Positions 44,142-50,543 of a stretch of DNA of 50,543 nt are shown piece by piece. The position numbers were made by a program, and so were the translations under genes. The notes beneath the pieces were generated by a model that saw nothing but the letters and a program-made list of their open reading frames with translations, had not been told where the DNA came from and ran no database searches. Each line of letters starts with the position of its first letter. Position 1 is the first letter of the stretch. Origin of the DNA: a bacterium 1XD8-76 (GTDB lineage Bacteria > Bacillota > Clostridia > Lachnospirales > Lachnospiraceae); NCBI GenBank assembly GCA_003611955.1, contig RAZE01000025.1, forward strand, positions 1-50,543. Reading direction: 5' to 3'.

Positions 44142-44768
44142 ATGATGGATAAAGTAATTGAAAACAACCAGGTGACAGTGATGGGGGAGATCGTAAGCGG
44201 ATTTTCTTTCAGTCATGAGATTTACGGGGAAGGGTTTTATATGATGGATGTGGAGGTGGAGAGACTTTCGGACTCCACGGACATCATTCCGGTGATGGTG
44301 TCGGATCGGCTGATCGATGTGACGCAGGACTATACCGGCGCCTATGTCTGTATTGGGGGACAGTTCCGATCTTACAACAGGCACGAGGAAAAGAAGAACA
44401 AACTGGTACTGTCAGTGTTCGCGAGGGAGATTGATTTCACGCCTGAGATGGAAGAAAACGCGAAGACAAACCAGATATTTTTGGACGGGTTTATCTGCAA
44501 GGAACCGATCTACAGGAAAACTCCGCTGGGCAGGGAGATCGCGGACCTGCTTCTGGCGGTAAACAGACCTTATGGAAAGTCGGACTATATTCCCTGCATC
44601 TGCTGGGGAAGAAACGCCCGGTTTGCCAGCACCTTTCAGGTGGGGGACAGATGTATGATCTGGGGGCGCATACAGAGCCGCGAATATATGAAGAAGATCA
44701 CAGAGGAAGAACTGGAAAAGAGGGTGGCCTACGAGGTCTCTGTCAGCAAATTGGAGACGGGGGAGTGA
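44142..44768 (+). CDS. Two-OB-fold SSB-like protein
   Basis: 208 aa. It reads as two successive OB folds (~1-100, then ~108-205 beginning FLDGFICKEPIYRKTP). It includes the SSB/PriB-like segment LLLAVNRPYGKSDYIPCICWG and GDRCMIWGRIQSREY. The protein lacks the acidic tail of canonical SSB, so it is probably not the replication SSB; a role in single-stranded DNA or RNA binding is likely. ATGATG at 44142 follows GGAGGAGG. Separated from the NAD-kinase-like gene by a structured leader. Confidence 0.75.
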   Translation: MMDKVIENNQVTVMGEIVSGFSFSHEIYGEGFYMMDVEVERLSDSTDIIPVMVSDRLIDVTQDYTGAYVCIGGQFRSYNRHEEKKNKLVLSVFAREIDFTPEMEENAKTNQIFLDGFICKEPIYRKTPLGREIADLLLAVNRPYGKSDYIPCICWGRNARFASTFQVGDRCMIWGRIQSREYMKKITEEELEKRVAYEVSVSKLETGE

Positions 44769-44817
44769 CCTGGGGCCATGATATTATAAAATTTTGTAAA
44801 TGTTCGGTGCGGGTGCA

Positions 44818-44846
44818 TTGACACCGAAATGAGAAAATGATATATT
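44818..44846 (+). promoter_or_regulatory. Promoter of dapA operon
   Basis: TTGACA (44818-44823), 17-nt spacer, TATATT (44841-44846), placed just before the riboswitch so that the aptamer is at the 5' end of the mRNA. Confidence 0.85.
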
Positions 44847-44854
44847 TATTTCTA

Positions 44855-45013
44855 GATAGAGGTTGCGCCTGTTATCAGTAACCTGTCCGATGTGGCAGCC
44901 ACAGAGGAGGGCGGGGGAAAGGAACCGGCGCCGAAGGAGTGTTTTGCTGCGGAACATATCCTGGGCATGTATTTAAGAGATACATGACTGTCATCGGCAG
45001 ATGGGGCGCTATC
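44855..45013 (+). ncRNA. Lysine riboswitch (L box)
   Basis: P1 pairs GATAG (44855-44859) with CTATC (45009-45013). Inside are hallmarks of the class: AGAGGTTGCG, AGTA, GGGGGAAAGGAA, GGCGCCGAAGG, TGGGCATG, and GACTGTCAT. With the downstream terminator (45032-45057) it would shut off dapA when lysine is abundant. The 377-nt gap ahead of dapA is thus filled by promoter, aptamer and terminator. Confidence 0.93.
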
Positions 45014-45031
45014 ATAAGGAAGTCTTTTTGG

Positions 45032-45057
45032 CGGCTCATTTTGTATGGGCCGTTTTC
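45032..45057 (+). terminator. Riboswitch-controlled terminator
   Basis: CGGCTCA (45032-45038) pairs with TGGGCCG (45046-45052), one G-U included, followed by TTTTCT. It lies 19 nt after the aptamer, the expected expression platform. Confidence 0.75.
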
Positions 45058-45145
45058 TATATACATACCCGACAGCGGCGTGCGGAAAACGAGAGAAGGA
45101 CCCATCAATATAATTACTATACTATTATGAGAATGGAGGAGCATT

Positions 45146-46036
45146 ATGTCAGTATTTACAGGAGCAGGAGTAGCGATCGTCACACCATTTCATGAGGATT
45201 TCAGCATCAATTATGAGGCGTTTGCGGAGCTGATCGAGTACCAGATCGCGAATTCCACAGATGCCATCATTGTAATGGGCACCACGGGGGAATCGGCGAC
45301 GACGACGATCGAGGAACATATCGACGCGATACGTTTTTGTGTAAAGACAGTAAACGGGAGAGTGCCTGTGGTGGCGGGGACAGGTTCCAATTCCACCGAT
45401 ACGGCGATCCATCTGTCCGTGGAGGCGCAAGAATGCGGAGCGGATGCACTGCTCATTGTATCGCCTTACTATAATAAAGCGACACAGAACGGTCTGTACA
45501 GCCACTACAAAACCATTGCAAGTTCCGTAAAACTTCCGATCATCCTTTACAATGTGCCCAGCAGGACCGGCTGCAATATTCTGCCGGAGACCGTGGTAAG
45601 ACTTTGCAGGGATGTGGAGAATATTGTGGGCGTGAAGGAGGCTTGCGGGAATATCTCCCAGATCGCCAAACTGTTTGCGCTGGCGGACGGTAAGGTGGAT
45701 ATCTACTCGGGAAACGACGATCAGATCGTACCAATTCTGTCGATGGGCGGAAAAGGTGTTATCTCGGTACTTTCCAACGTGGCGCCGAGGGAGACTCATG
45801 ATATCTGCCAACTCTATTTTGACGGAAAAGTGAAGGAGAGCGCAGCGCTGCAGCTGAAAGCGATCCCTCTCGTGGATGCTCTGTTCTGTGAGGTGAATCC
45901 GATTCCGGTGAAAAAGGGCGTGGAGCTTATGGGAATTGCGGCGGGAACGCTTCGTATGCCGCTCTCCGAGATCGAACCGGCGCACGAAGAGATTCTGCGA
46001 AGGGCGATGGCAGATTTTGGATGTAAAATAAAATAA
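45146..46036 (+). CDS. dapA: 4-hydroxy-tetrahydrodipicolinate synthase
   Basis: 296 aa TIM barrel. Thr46-Thr47 (MGTTGES), Tyr109 (SPYYNK), Tyr135 (LYNVPSRTG, with Arg140) and Schiff-base Lys164 (VGVKEACGN) are in place. It condenses pyruvate with aspartate semialdehyde in the first committed step of lysine and diaminopimelate synthesis. ATG at 45146 follows GGAGG. Under lysine riboswitch control and probably co-transcribed with dapB 47 nt downstream. Confidence 0.97.
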   Translation: MSVFTGAGVAIVTPFHEDFSINYEAFAELIEYQIANSTDAIIVMGTTGESATTTIEEHIDAIRFCVKTVNGRVPVVAGTGSNSTDTAIHLSVEAQECGADALLIVSPYYNKATQNGLYSHYKTIASSVKLPIILYNVPSRTGCNILPETVVRLCRDVENIVGVKEACGNISQIAKLFALADGKVDIYSGNDDQIVPILSMGGKGVISVLSNVAPRETHDICQLYFDGKVKESAALQLKAIPLVDALFCEVNPIPVKKGVELMGIAAGTLRMPLSEIEPAHEEILRRAMADFGCKIK

Positions 46037-46083
46037 ATTGTCTTCGGACAGCAAAGGATAAAAAGAAAGGCAGGGGAGGTTTT

Positions 46084-46848
46084 ATGGTAAAGGTTATTTT
46101 GCACGGCTGCAACGGCAAAATGGGGCAGATGGTTACAGAGCTGTGCAGTCAGGATGAGGATATCAAAATTGTGGCAGGCATCGATGCTTTTCACCACCAG
46201 GGAGCCGGGGAATATCCGGTGTATCGGGATGTCTACAACTGCAATATAACAGCGGATGCACTCATTGATTTCTCTACGGCGTCGGCGGTGGATTCCCTTA
46301 TGGATTACTGTGTGGAGAAGAAGATTCCCTGCGTAGTATGCACGACGGGACTTTCGGAGGAACAGCTCGAGCGTGTGAGGAGTGCGGCGGAGAAGATACC
46401 GGTCCTGCGTTCGGCGAACATGACGTTGGGCATTAACCTGCTGATAAAGCTGCTGCGGGAAGCGGCGGCGACTCTCGCACCTGCCGGATTCGATGTGGAG
46501 ATTGTGGAAAAACATCACAATTTGAAAGTGGATGCACCCAGTGGAACAGCGATCGCGCTGGCGGACGCCATAAACGAGGAAATGGACGGCGCATACGAGT
46601 ATGTTTACGACAGAAGCTGGATGCGCCAGAAGAGGGATAAAAAGGAACTGGGTATTTCCGCTGTCCGCGGCGGGACGATCGTGGGGGATCACGATGTGAT
46701 CTTTGCCGGGACGGATGAGGTGATCACTTTCTCCCACAGAGCTTACTCCAAAGGCGTCTTTGCAAAAGGCGCCATACAGGCCGCAAAGTTTATAGCGGGA
46801 AAACCTGCCGGGCTTTACGCGATGTCGGATGTGATAGAGAATAGATGA
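46084..46848 (+). CDS. dapB: 4-hydroxy-tetrahydrodipicolinate reductase
   Basis: 254 aa. Rossmann motif GCNGKMGQ (8-15); catalytic His144-His145 and Lys148 (EKHHNLKVDAPSGTA). The C-terminal TFSHRAYSKGVFAKGA segment is typical. Second step of the dap branch. SD AGGGGAGG. Its stop codon lies at the edge of a 66-bp tandem repeat. Confidence 0.97.
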   Translation: MVKVILHGCNGKMGQMVTELCSQDEDIKIVAGIDAFHHQGAGEYPVYRDVYNCNITADALIDFSTASAVDSLMDYCVEKKIPCVVCTTGLSEEQLERVRSAAEKIPVLRSANMTLGINLLIKLLREAAATLAPAGFDVEIVEKHHNLKVDAPSGTAIALADAINEEMDGAYEYVYDRSWMRQKRDKKELGISAVRGGTIVGDHDVIFAGTDEVITFSHRAYSKGVFAKGAIQAAKFIAGKPAGLYAMSDVIENR

Positions 46849-46975
46849 GCCGGCAGGCGAATCTATTCGATACGGGGCAATTTGCGAAGCAAATCGCAAC
46901 GTTACCCGGAGATGAGCCGGCAGGCGAATCTATTCGATACGGGGCAATTTGCGAAGCAAATCGCAACGTTACCCG
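46843..46975 (+). repeat. Perfect 66-bp tandem duplication
   Basis: Bases 46843-46908 and 46910-46975 are identical, period 67. Each copy holds the hairpin ATTTGC-GAA-GCAAAT within a CGGG...CCCG frame. The first copy begins at the dapB stop codon; the second ends 17 nt before the preferred fbp start. The second copy also carries an ATG (46912) in frame with fbp. Confidence 0.95.
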
Positions 46976-46992
46976 AAGAAACTGGAGAATTT

Positions 46993-48951
46993 ATGAACGA
47001 ACTGGAACTTAATTTTTTGAAAAGTCTCTCCAGCCAGTACCCGACTATCGCGTCGGCATCGACGGAGATCATCAATCTGCAGTCTATTTTAAATCTGCCC
47101 AAGGGGACAGAGCATTTTATGACGGATATCCACGGGGAATCGGAGCAGTTTAACCATATTTTAAAAAACGGTTCGGGCTCGGTGCGCCGGAAGATCCATG
47201 AGGAATTCGGCAATACCATGAGTGAGAAGGATAAGAAATCTCTGGCGACATTGATCTATTATCCGAAAGAAAAGCTGGATATCGTGCTGCAGAGCGAGGA
47301 GAATATTGAGGATTGGTATAAGATCACGCTGTACCGCCTGGTGCAGATCACCAAGCGGGTGGCGTCCAAATATACCCGCTCCAAAGTGCGGAAGGCGCTG
47401 CCGGCGGATTTTGCCTATATTATAGAGGAACTGATTACGGAGAAGGCGGAGCTGTCGGATAAGGAAGCTTACTACAATGAGATCATCCACACGATCATCC
47501 GTTTAGACCGCGCGCAGGAGTTTATCACGGCGTTAAGCTATCTGATTCAGCGGCTGGTCATCGACCATCTTCATATTGTCGGAGATATTTACGACAGGGG
47601 GCCGGGACCGCATGTGATCCTGGATACGCTCAGCGAGTACCACTCCATCGATGTGCAGTGGGGGAATCACGATGTGGTATGGATGGGAGCGGCCAGCGGA
47701 CAGGCCGCCTGTATCTGCAATGTGATCCGTATGGCGGCCCGGTATGGGAATCTCGCCACGCTGGAAGAGGGCTATGGCATCAATCTGATTCCGCTTGCCA
47801 CGTTTGCGCTGACAACATACGCGGACACGAACTGTGACGCCTTCCGTGTTCACTATGACAACGACTATAACACGAAAGATCTGGCCCTGGATACCCGGAT
47901 GCACAAGGCCATCACGATCATGCAGTTCAAGCTGGAGGGACAGGCGATCCGAAGGAATCCCTGCTTTGAGATGGAGGACAGACTGCTCCTGGACAAGATC
48001 GATTACGGGAAAAAGACGGTTCTTATCGGAGAGAAAGAGTACGCCATGAATGACGTGGATTTTCCGACGGTAAACCCGGGGGATCCCTATGCCCTTTCCA
48101 CGGAAGAGATGGAAGTGATGAAGCGGCTGATCAAAGCGTTCATGAACTGCGAAAAGCTGCAGAAGCATGTACGGTTTTTGTTTGCGAAGGGCGGTCTCTA
48201 CAAGGCATACAATTCCAACCTGCTCTATCACGGCTGTGTGCCGATGGATGAGGAAGGAAATTTCCTGAAGGTCAATGTGTTCGGGAAGAATTACAGCGGA
48301 AAGGAGCTGTACGATGTACTGGAGCATTACGCCAGGAGAGGATACTATTCGAAACACCATCCGCAGGAGAAGATGAAAGGGCAGGATATCATGTGGTATA
48401 TCTGGGCGGGCCCCAAGTCGCCTGTGTTCGGAAAAGATAAGATGGCTACTTTCGAGCGCTATTTTGTCTCGGATAAGGAGACGCATAGGGAAGAGAAAAA
48501 CGCGTACTACAGACTGCTGGACAACGAGGAGATCATCAATAGGATACTGGAAGAATTTGGACTGGACAGAAACGAGTCCCATATTGTGAACGGTCATGTG
48601 CCGGTGGAAGCCAAAAAGGGAGAGTCTCCGATCCGGTGCGGCGGGAAGCTGTTTATCATCGACGGCGGATTTTCCAAGGCATACCAGGCGAAGACGGGTA
48701 TCGCCGGCTATACGCTGGTGTGCAATTCCTACGGCATGAGGCTTGTGGCACATGAGCCTTTTGAGTCCACGGAAGCCGCCATCAAAAAGGAATCGGATAT
48801 CTTTTCGGACAGTGTGATCGTGGAGACGATGAAACAGCGTCTGCGGGTGGCGGATACGGATATCGGCGCGGAGATCCGGGAGCGGATCCGGGCGCTGGAA
48901 GGTCTGCTGCAGGCGTACCGGGACGGAAGCCTGGTGGAGAAAAATATATAA
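46993..48951 (+). CDS. fbp: Class III fructose-1,6-bisphosphatase
   Basis: 652 aa, the Firmicute-specific type. The metallophosphatase motifs are visible: TDIHGE near residue 42, GDIYDRGPGPH near 197, WGNHDVVWMG near 220, then NGHVPVEAKKGESP toward the C-terminus. It hydrolyses fructose-1,6-bisphosphate in gluconeogenesis. ATG at 46993 (MNELELNFL) follows CTGGAG and matches the family start; ATG 46912 inside the repeat would add 27 residues. Confidence 0.93.
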   Translation: MNELELNFLKSLSSQYPTIASASTEIINLQSILNLPKGTEHFMTDIHGESEQFNHILKNGSGSVRRKIHEEFGNTMSEKDKKSLATLIYYPKEKLDIVLQSEENIEDWYKITLYRLVQITKRVASKYTRSKVRKALPADFAYIIEELITEKAELSDKEAYYNEIIHTIIRLDRAQEFITALSYLIQRLVIDHLHIVGDIYDRGPGPHVILDTLSEYHSIDVQWGNHDVVWMGAASGQAACICNVIRMAARYGNLATLEEGYGINLIPLATFALTTYADTNCDAFRVHYDNDYNTKDLALDTRMHKAITIMQFKLEGQAIRRNPCFEMEDRLLLDKIDYGKKTVLIGEKEYAMNDVDFPTVNPGDPYALSTEEMEVMKRLIKAFMNCEKLQKHVRFLFAKGGLYKAYNSNLLYHGCVPMDEEGNFLKVNVFGKNYSGKELYDVLEHYARRGYYSKHHPQEKMKGQDIMWYIWAGPKSPVFGKDKMATFERYFVSDKETHREEKNAYYRLLDNEEIINRILEEFGLDRNESHIVNGHVPVEAKKGESPIRCGGKLFIIDGGFSKAYQAKTGIAGYTLVCNSYGMRLVAHEPFESTEAAIKKESDIFSDSVIVETMKQRLRVADTDIGAEIRERIRALEGLLQAYRDGSLVEKNI

Positions 48952-48964
48952 TGGGAACTTATGT

Positions 48965-48992
48965 AAAACCTCAGCCCGACGGCTGAGGTTTT
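48965..48992. terminator. Terminator of dap-fbp operon
   Basis: AAAACCTCAGCC and GGCTGAGGTTTT form a 12-bp perfect stem with loop CGAC. Works for both the plus-strand fbp and the minus-strand lipoprotein gene. Confidence 0.93.
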
Positions 48993-49037
48993 GTCTGTCC
49001 GGTCGTGCCGGCAACGAAGTACAGATCGAAGGTCCGG

Positions 49038-49529
49038 TTAGTTTGCGGTACCTGCCGCGCTGTTTACGCCGTTCGCGATGCCGTCTGCTACATCGTCAAC
49101 CGCATTTGCCGCGCCGTCTACAACGTCATCCACAGCGTCTGCTGCGCCGTTGGCCACGTCTCCTACCGCACTGCCTGTGCTGTTGCCGTTTGTAGTGTTG
49201 TTGCCTGCGGAGTTGCCGTTTGTTGTGGTGTTGTCGCCTGCGGAGTTACCGTTCGTGGTGGTATTGCCGCCGGAAGTTCCGTTTGCGGTCTCACCGTCTG
49301 CGGTGTTGTCATTTACAAGGCCGTCACCATCGTCCGCAACTGTGCCGCCGTTCTCGTTGTCCACGGCGGTATTGTCGTTTGCATCACCGGAATCCGCTGT
49401 GGTGTTATTGTTCTCTGTCTCGTTGTTTGCCATGTCTCCATTGTTTCTGTCTGTGCCGCAGCCGTAAAGGGCAAAGGCGGACATAAGAAGAAGCGCGGAA
49501 ACTGCCAGAGCGGTTCTGAACTTTTTCAT
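49038..49529 (-). CDS. Low-complexity Asn/Thr-rich lipoprotein
   Basis: 163 aa. The signal peptide ends LYGC with lipidated Cys24. The rest is repetitive: Asn/Asp/Thr-rich sequence, three near copies of TTNGNSAG, then helical NGAADAVDDV / NGAANAVDDV / DGIANGV repeats. It is very acidic. The start at 49529 has AAAGGAG about 10 nt upstream. Probably an exported spacer-like or cell-envelope protein. The repeats may vary in copy number between strains. Confidence 0.8.
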   Translation of the reverse strand: MKKFRTALAVSALLLMSAFALYGCGTDRNNGDMANNETENNNTTADSGDANDNTAVDNENGGTVADDGDGLVNDNTADGETANGTSGGNTTTNGNSAGDNTTTNGNSAGNNTTNGNSTGSAVGDVANGAADAVDDVVDGAANAVDDVADGIANGVNSAAGTAN

Positions 49530-49623
49530 AATATGAATGCTCCTTTCCATATATAGATAGACGTTTGTATTCCGATGAAAGATTTCTTTCACGGATCTAT
49601 TACTCCAATCGTCAAGGTTAGTA

Positions 49624-49652
49624 TGGACAAAGCAAAGAATTCTATGTATTAT
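49624..49652 (+). promoter_or_regulatory. Promoter of hisA-like gene
   Basis: TGGACA (49624-49629), 17-nt spacer, TATTAT (49647-49652), about 40 nt before the start codon. Confidence 0.6.
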
Positions 49653-49693
49653 GAAAGAAAATTTTAAAAAAATTATTTTTATGGGGTATCGAT

Positions 49694-50470
49694 ATGAGAT
49701 TCAGACCATGTATAGACATTCACAACGGAAAAGTAAAGCAGATCGTGGGCGCAAGCCTGAAAGATGCAGGGGACCAGGCGGCGGAGAATTTTGTGTCCGA
49801 TAAGAGCGCGGCGGATTTTGCAAAATTATACAAAAAGTACGGTCTGAAGGGCGGTCACGTCATTCTTCTGAACGGAAAGGAGAGCGGCTACTATGGAGAG
49901 ACGAAGAAGCAGGCGCTCTCCGCGCTCACGGCATATCCGGGCGGCCTTCAGGCGGGCGGCGGCATCACGGCGGACAACGCGGCGGAATTTTTGAGAGCGG
50001 GAGCCTCCCATGTGATCGTGACTTCCTATGTCTTCCAGGGCGGGGAGATCCGAAAGGAAAATCTGGAAAGACTGGTCCGGGCGGTGGGAAGACAGCATCT
50101 GGTGTTGGATGTGAGCTGTAAGAGAAGAGAGGACGGCTACTATATCGTGACGGACAGATGGCAGAAGGAGACTGCCATCCGGATAACGCCGGATCTGCTC
50201 GATGAACTTTCCGCATACTGTGATGAATTTCTGATTCACGCGGTGGATGTGGAGGGGAAAAAGGGCGGTATCGAAGAGATGCTGATCGGAGAGCTTGCCG
50301 GCTGGCAGGGGATTCCCGTAACGTATGCCGGCGGTGTGCGGGATCTGGAGGACCTGAGAAGAATGAGGGAGGCCGGAGGAGGGCGGATCGATGTGACGAT
50401 CGGCTCCGCGCTGTCCATATTCGGCGGTACACTGGATTTTGAGATGGCTGTCAAATATTGTAATGCATAA
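49694..50470 (+). CDS. hisA: Eukaryotic-type HisA isomerase
   Basis: 258 aa TIM barrel. RPCIDIHNGKVKQIVG near the N-terminus (Asp8), the second catalytic Asp139 (LVLDVSC), and a TYAGGVRDLEDL phosphate loop. The sequence is of the HisA form seen in fungi and plants (with VTDRWQKET) rather than the usual bacterial form. It should convert ProFAR to PRFAR in histidine synthesis. No other his gene is nearby. The ribosome site is weak. Confidence 0.85.
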   Translation: MRFRPCIDIHNGKVKQIVGASLKDAGDQAAENFVSDKSAADFAKLYKKYGLKGGHVILLNGKESGYYGETKKQALSALTAYPGGLQAGGGITADNAAEFLRAGASHVIVTSYVFQGGEIRKENLERLVRAVGRQHLVLDVSCKRREDGYYIVTDRWQKETAIRITPDLLDELSAYCDEFLIHAVDVEGKKGGIEEMLIGELAGWQGIPVTYAGGVRDLEDLRRMREAGGGRIDVTIGSALSIFGGTLDFEMAVKYCNA

Positions 50471-50507
50471 AAGGGGCTGTTGCAAAAGTAGCTGAACAAT
50501 CGCTACT

Positions 50508-50527
50508 GGAGCAATGGCTCCGTTTTT
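50508..50527 (+). terminator. Terminator after hisA
   Basis: GGAGC (50508-50512) pairs with GCTCC (50517-50521), followed by GTTTTTG. Confidence 0.55.
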
Positions 50528-50543
50528 GTGTCTAAAAACAGAA

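Noticed and set aside
47533..49014. 493-codon minus-strand frame opposite fbp
   Set aside because: Antisense to the conserved class III FBPase; no motif or ribosome site.
1..50543. CRISPR array or prophage
   Set aside because: No spaced short direct repeats and no capsid, terminase or integrase-like genes were seen; the only tandem repeat is the two-copy unit at 46843-46975.

Overview
The window looks like chromosome from a Gram-positive anaerobe of the Clostridia, most likely a gut-type Lachnospiraceae (inference). Reasons: strong AGGAGG-type ribosome binding sites, TTGACA/TATAAT promoters, a lysine riboswitch ahead of dapA, class III fructose-1,6-bisphosphatase, a two-gene SufC/SufB-like pair, a eukaryotic-type HisA, PucR and AraC regulators, and a 4-hydroxybutyrate to crotonyl-CoA module. 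I saw no rRNA, CRISPR array, complete prophage or complete insertion sequence.

Layout. 1-5.9 kb: small hypothetical genes, an AraC regulator, tRNA-Thr(GGU), a nicotinamidase-like hydrolase, a ferritin-like protein, tRNA-Ala(CGC), and a minimal SufC-SufB pair next to a small Cys-rich protein. 5.9-12.5 kb: a sugar operon with a GntR/LacI hybrid regulator, ROK kinase, Rbs/Mgl-type ABC transporter, and SIS isomerase. A consensus promoter flanked by AATAAGT operator-like sites lies ahead of the kinase. 12.5-20.3 kb: housekeeping genes (class A PBP on the minus strand, YigZ, MgtE, TypA/BipA, LUD-domain protein). 20.4-41.8 kb: a long catabolic region, nearly all on the plus strand. It holds an AEC transporter, alpha/beta hydrolase, PfkB (IolC-like) kinase, Fe-alcohol dehydrogenase, a divergent PucR regulator, two tandem zinc dehydrogenases, a five-gene Liv-type ABC transporter, a cupin, a split transketolase, a third zinc dehydrogenase, and a second cupin. 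It ends in 4-hydroxybutyrate dehydrogenase, 4-hydroxybutyryl-CoA dehydratase and a CoA-transferase, then a NifU-like protein and a tiny Cys-rich protein. 41.9-44.8 kb: an SPFH protein, a divergent NAD-kinase-like protein and a two-OB-fold SSB-like protein. 44.8-50.5 kb: lysine riboswitch, dapA, dapB, fbp (with a 66-bp tandem repeat between dapB and fbp), a low-complexity lipoprotein and a stand-alone HisA.

The best candidate for an undescribed system is the 20.4-41.8 kb region. It appears to take up an unknown small organic substrate, oxidise and isomerise it, process it with a dedicated two-subunit transketolase, and dispose of carbon or electrons through 4-hydroxybutyrate and crotonyl-CoA. 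The reductive half (4-hydroxybutyrate dehydrogenase, AbfD, CoA-transferase) is convincing from sequence. The substrate and the source of succinate semialdehyde are not visible here. All function calls come from reading motifs and family resemblance; no database search was run.
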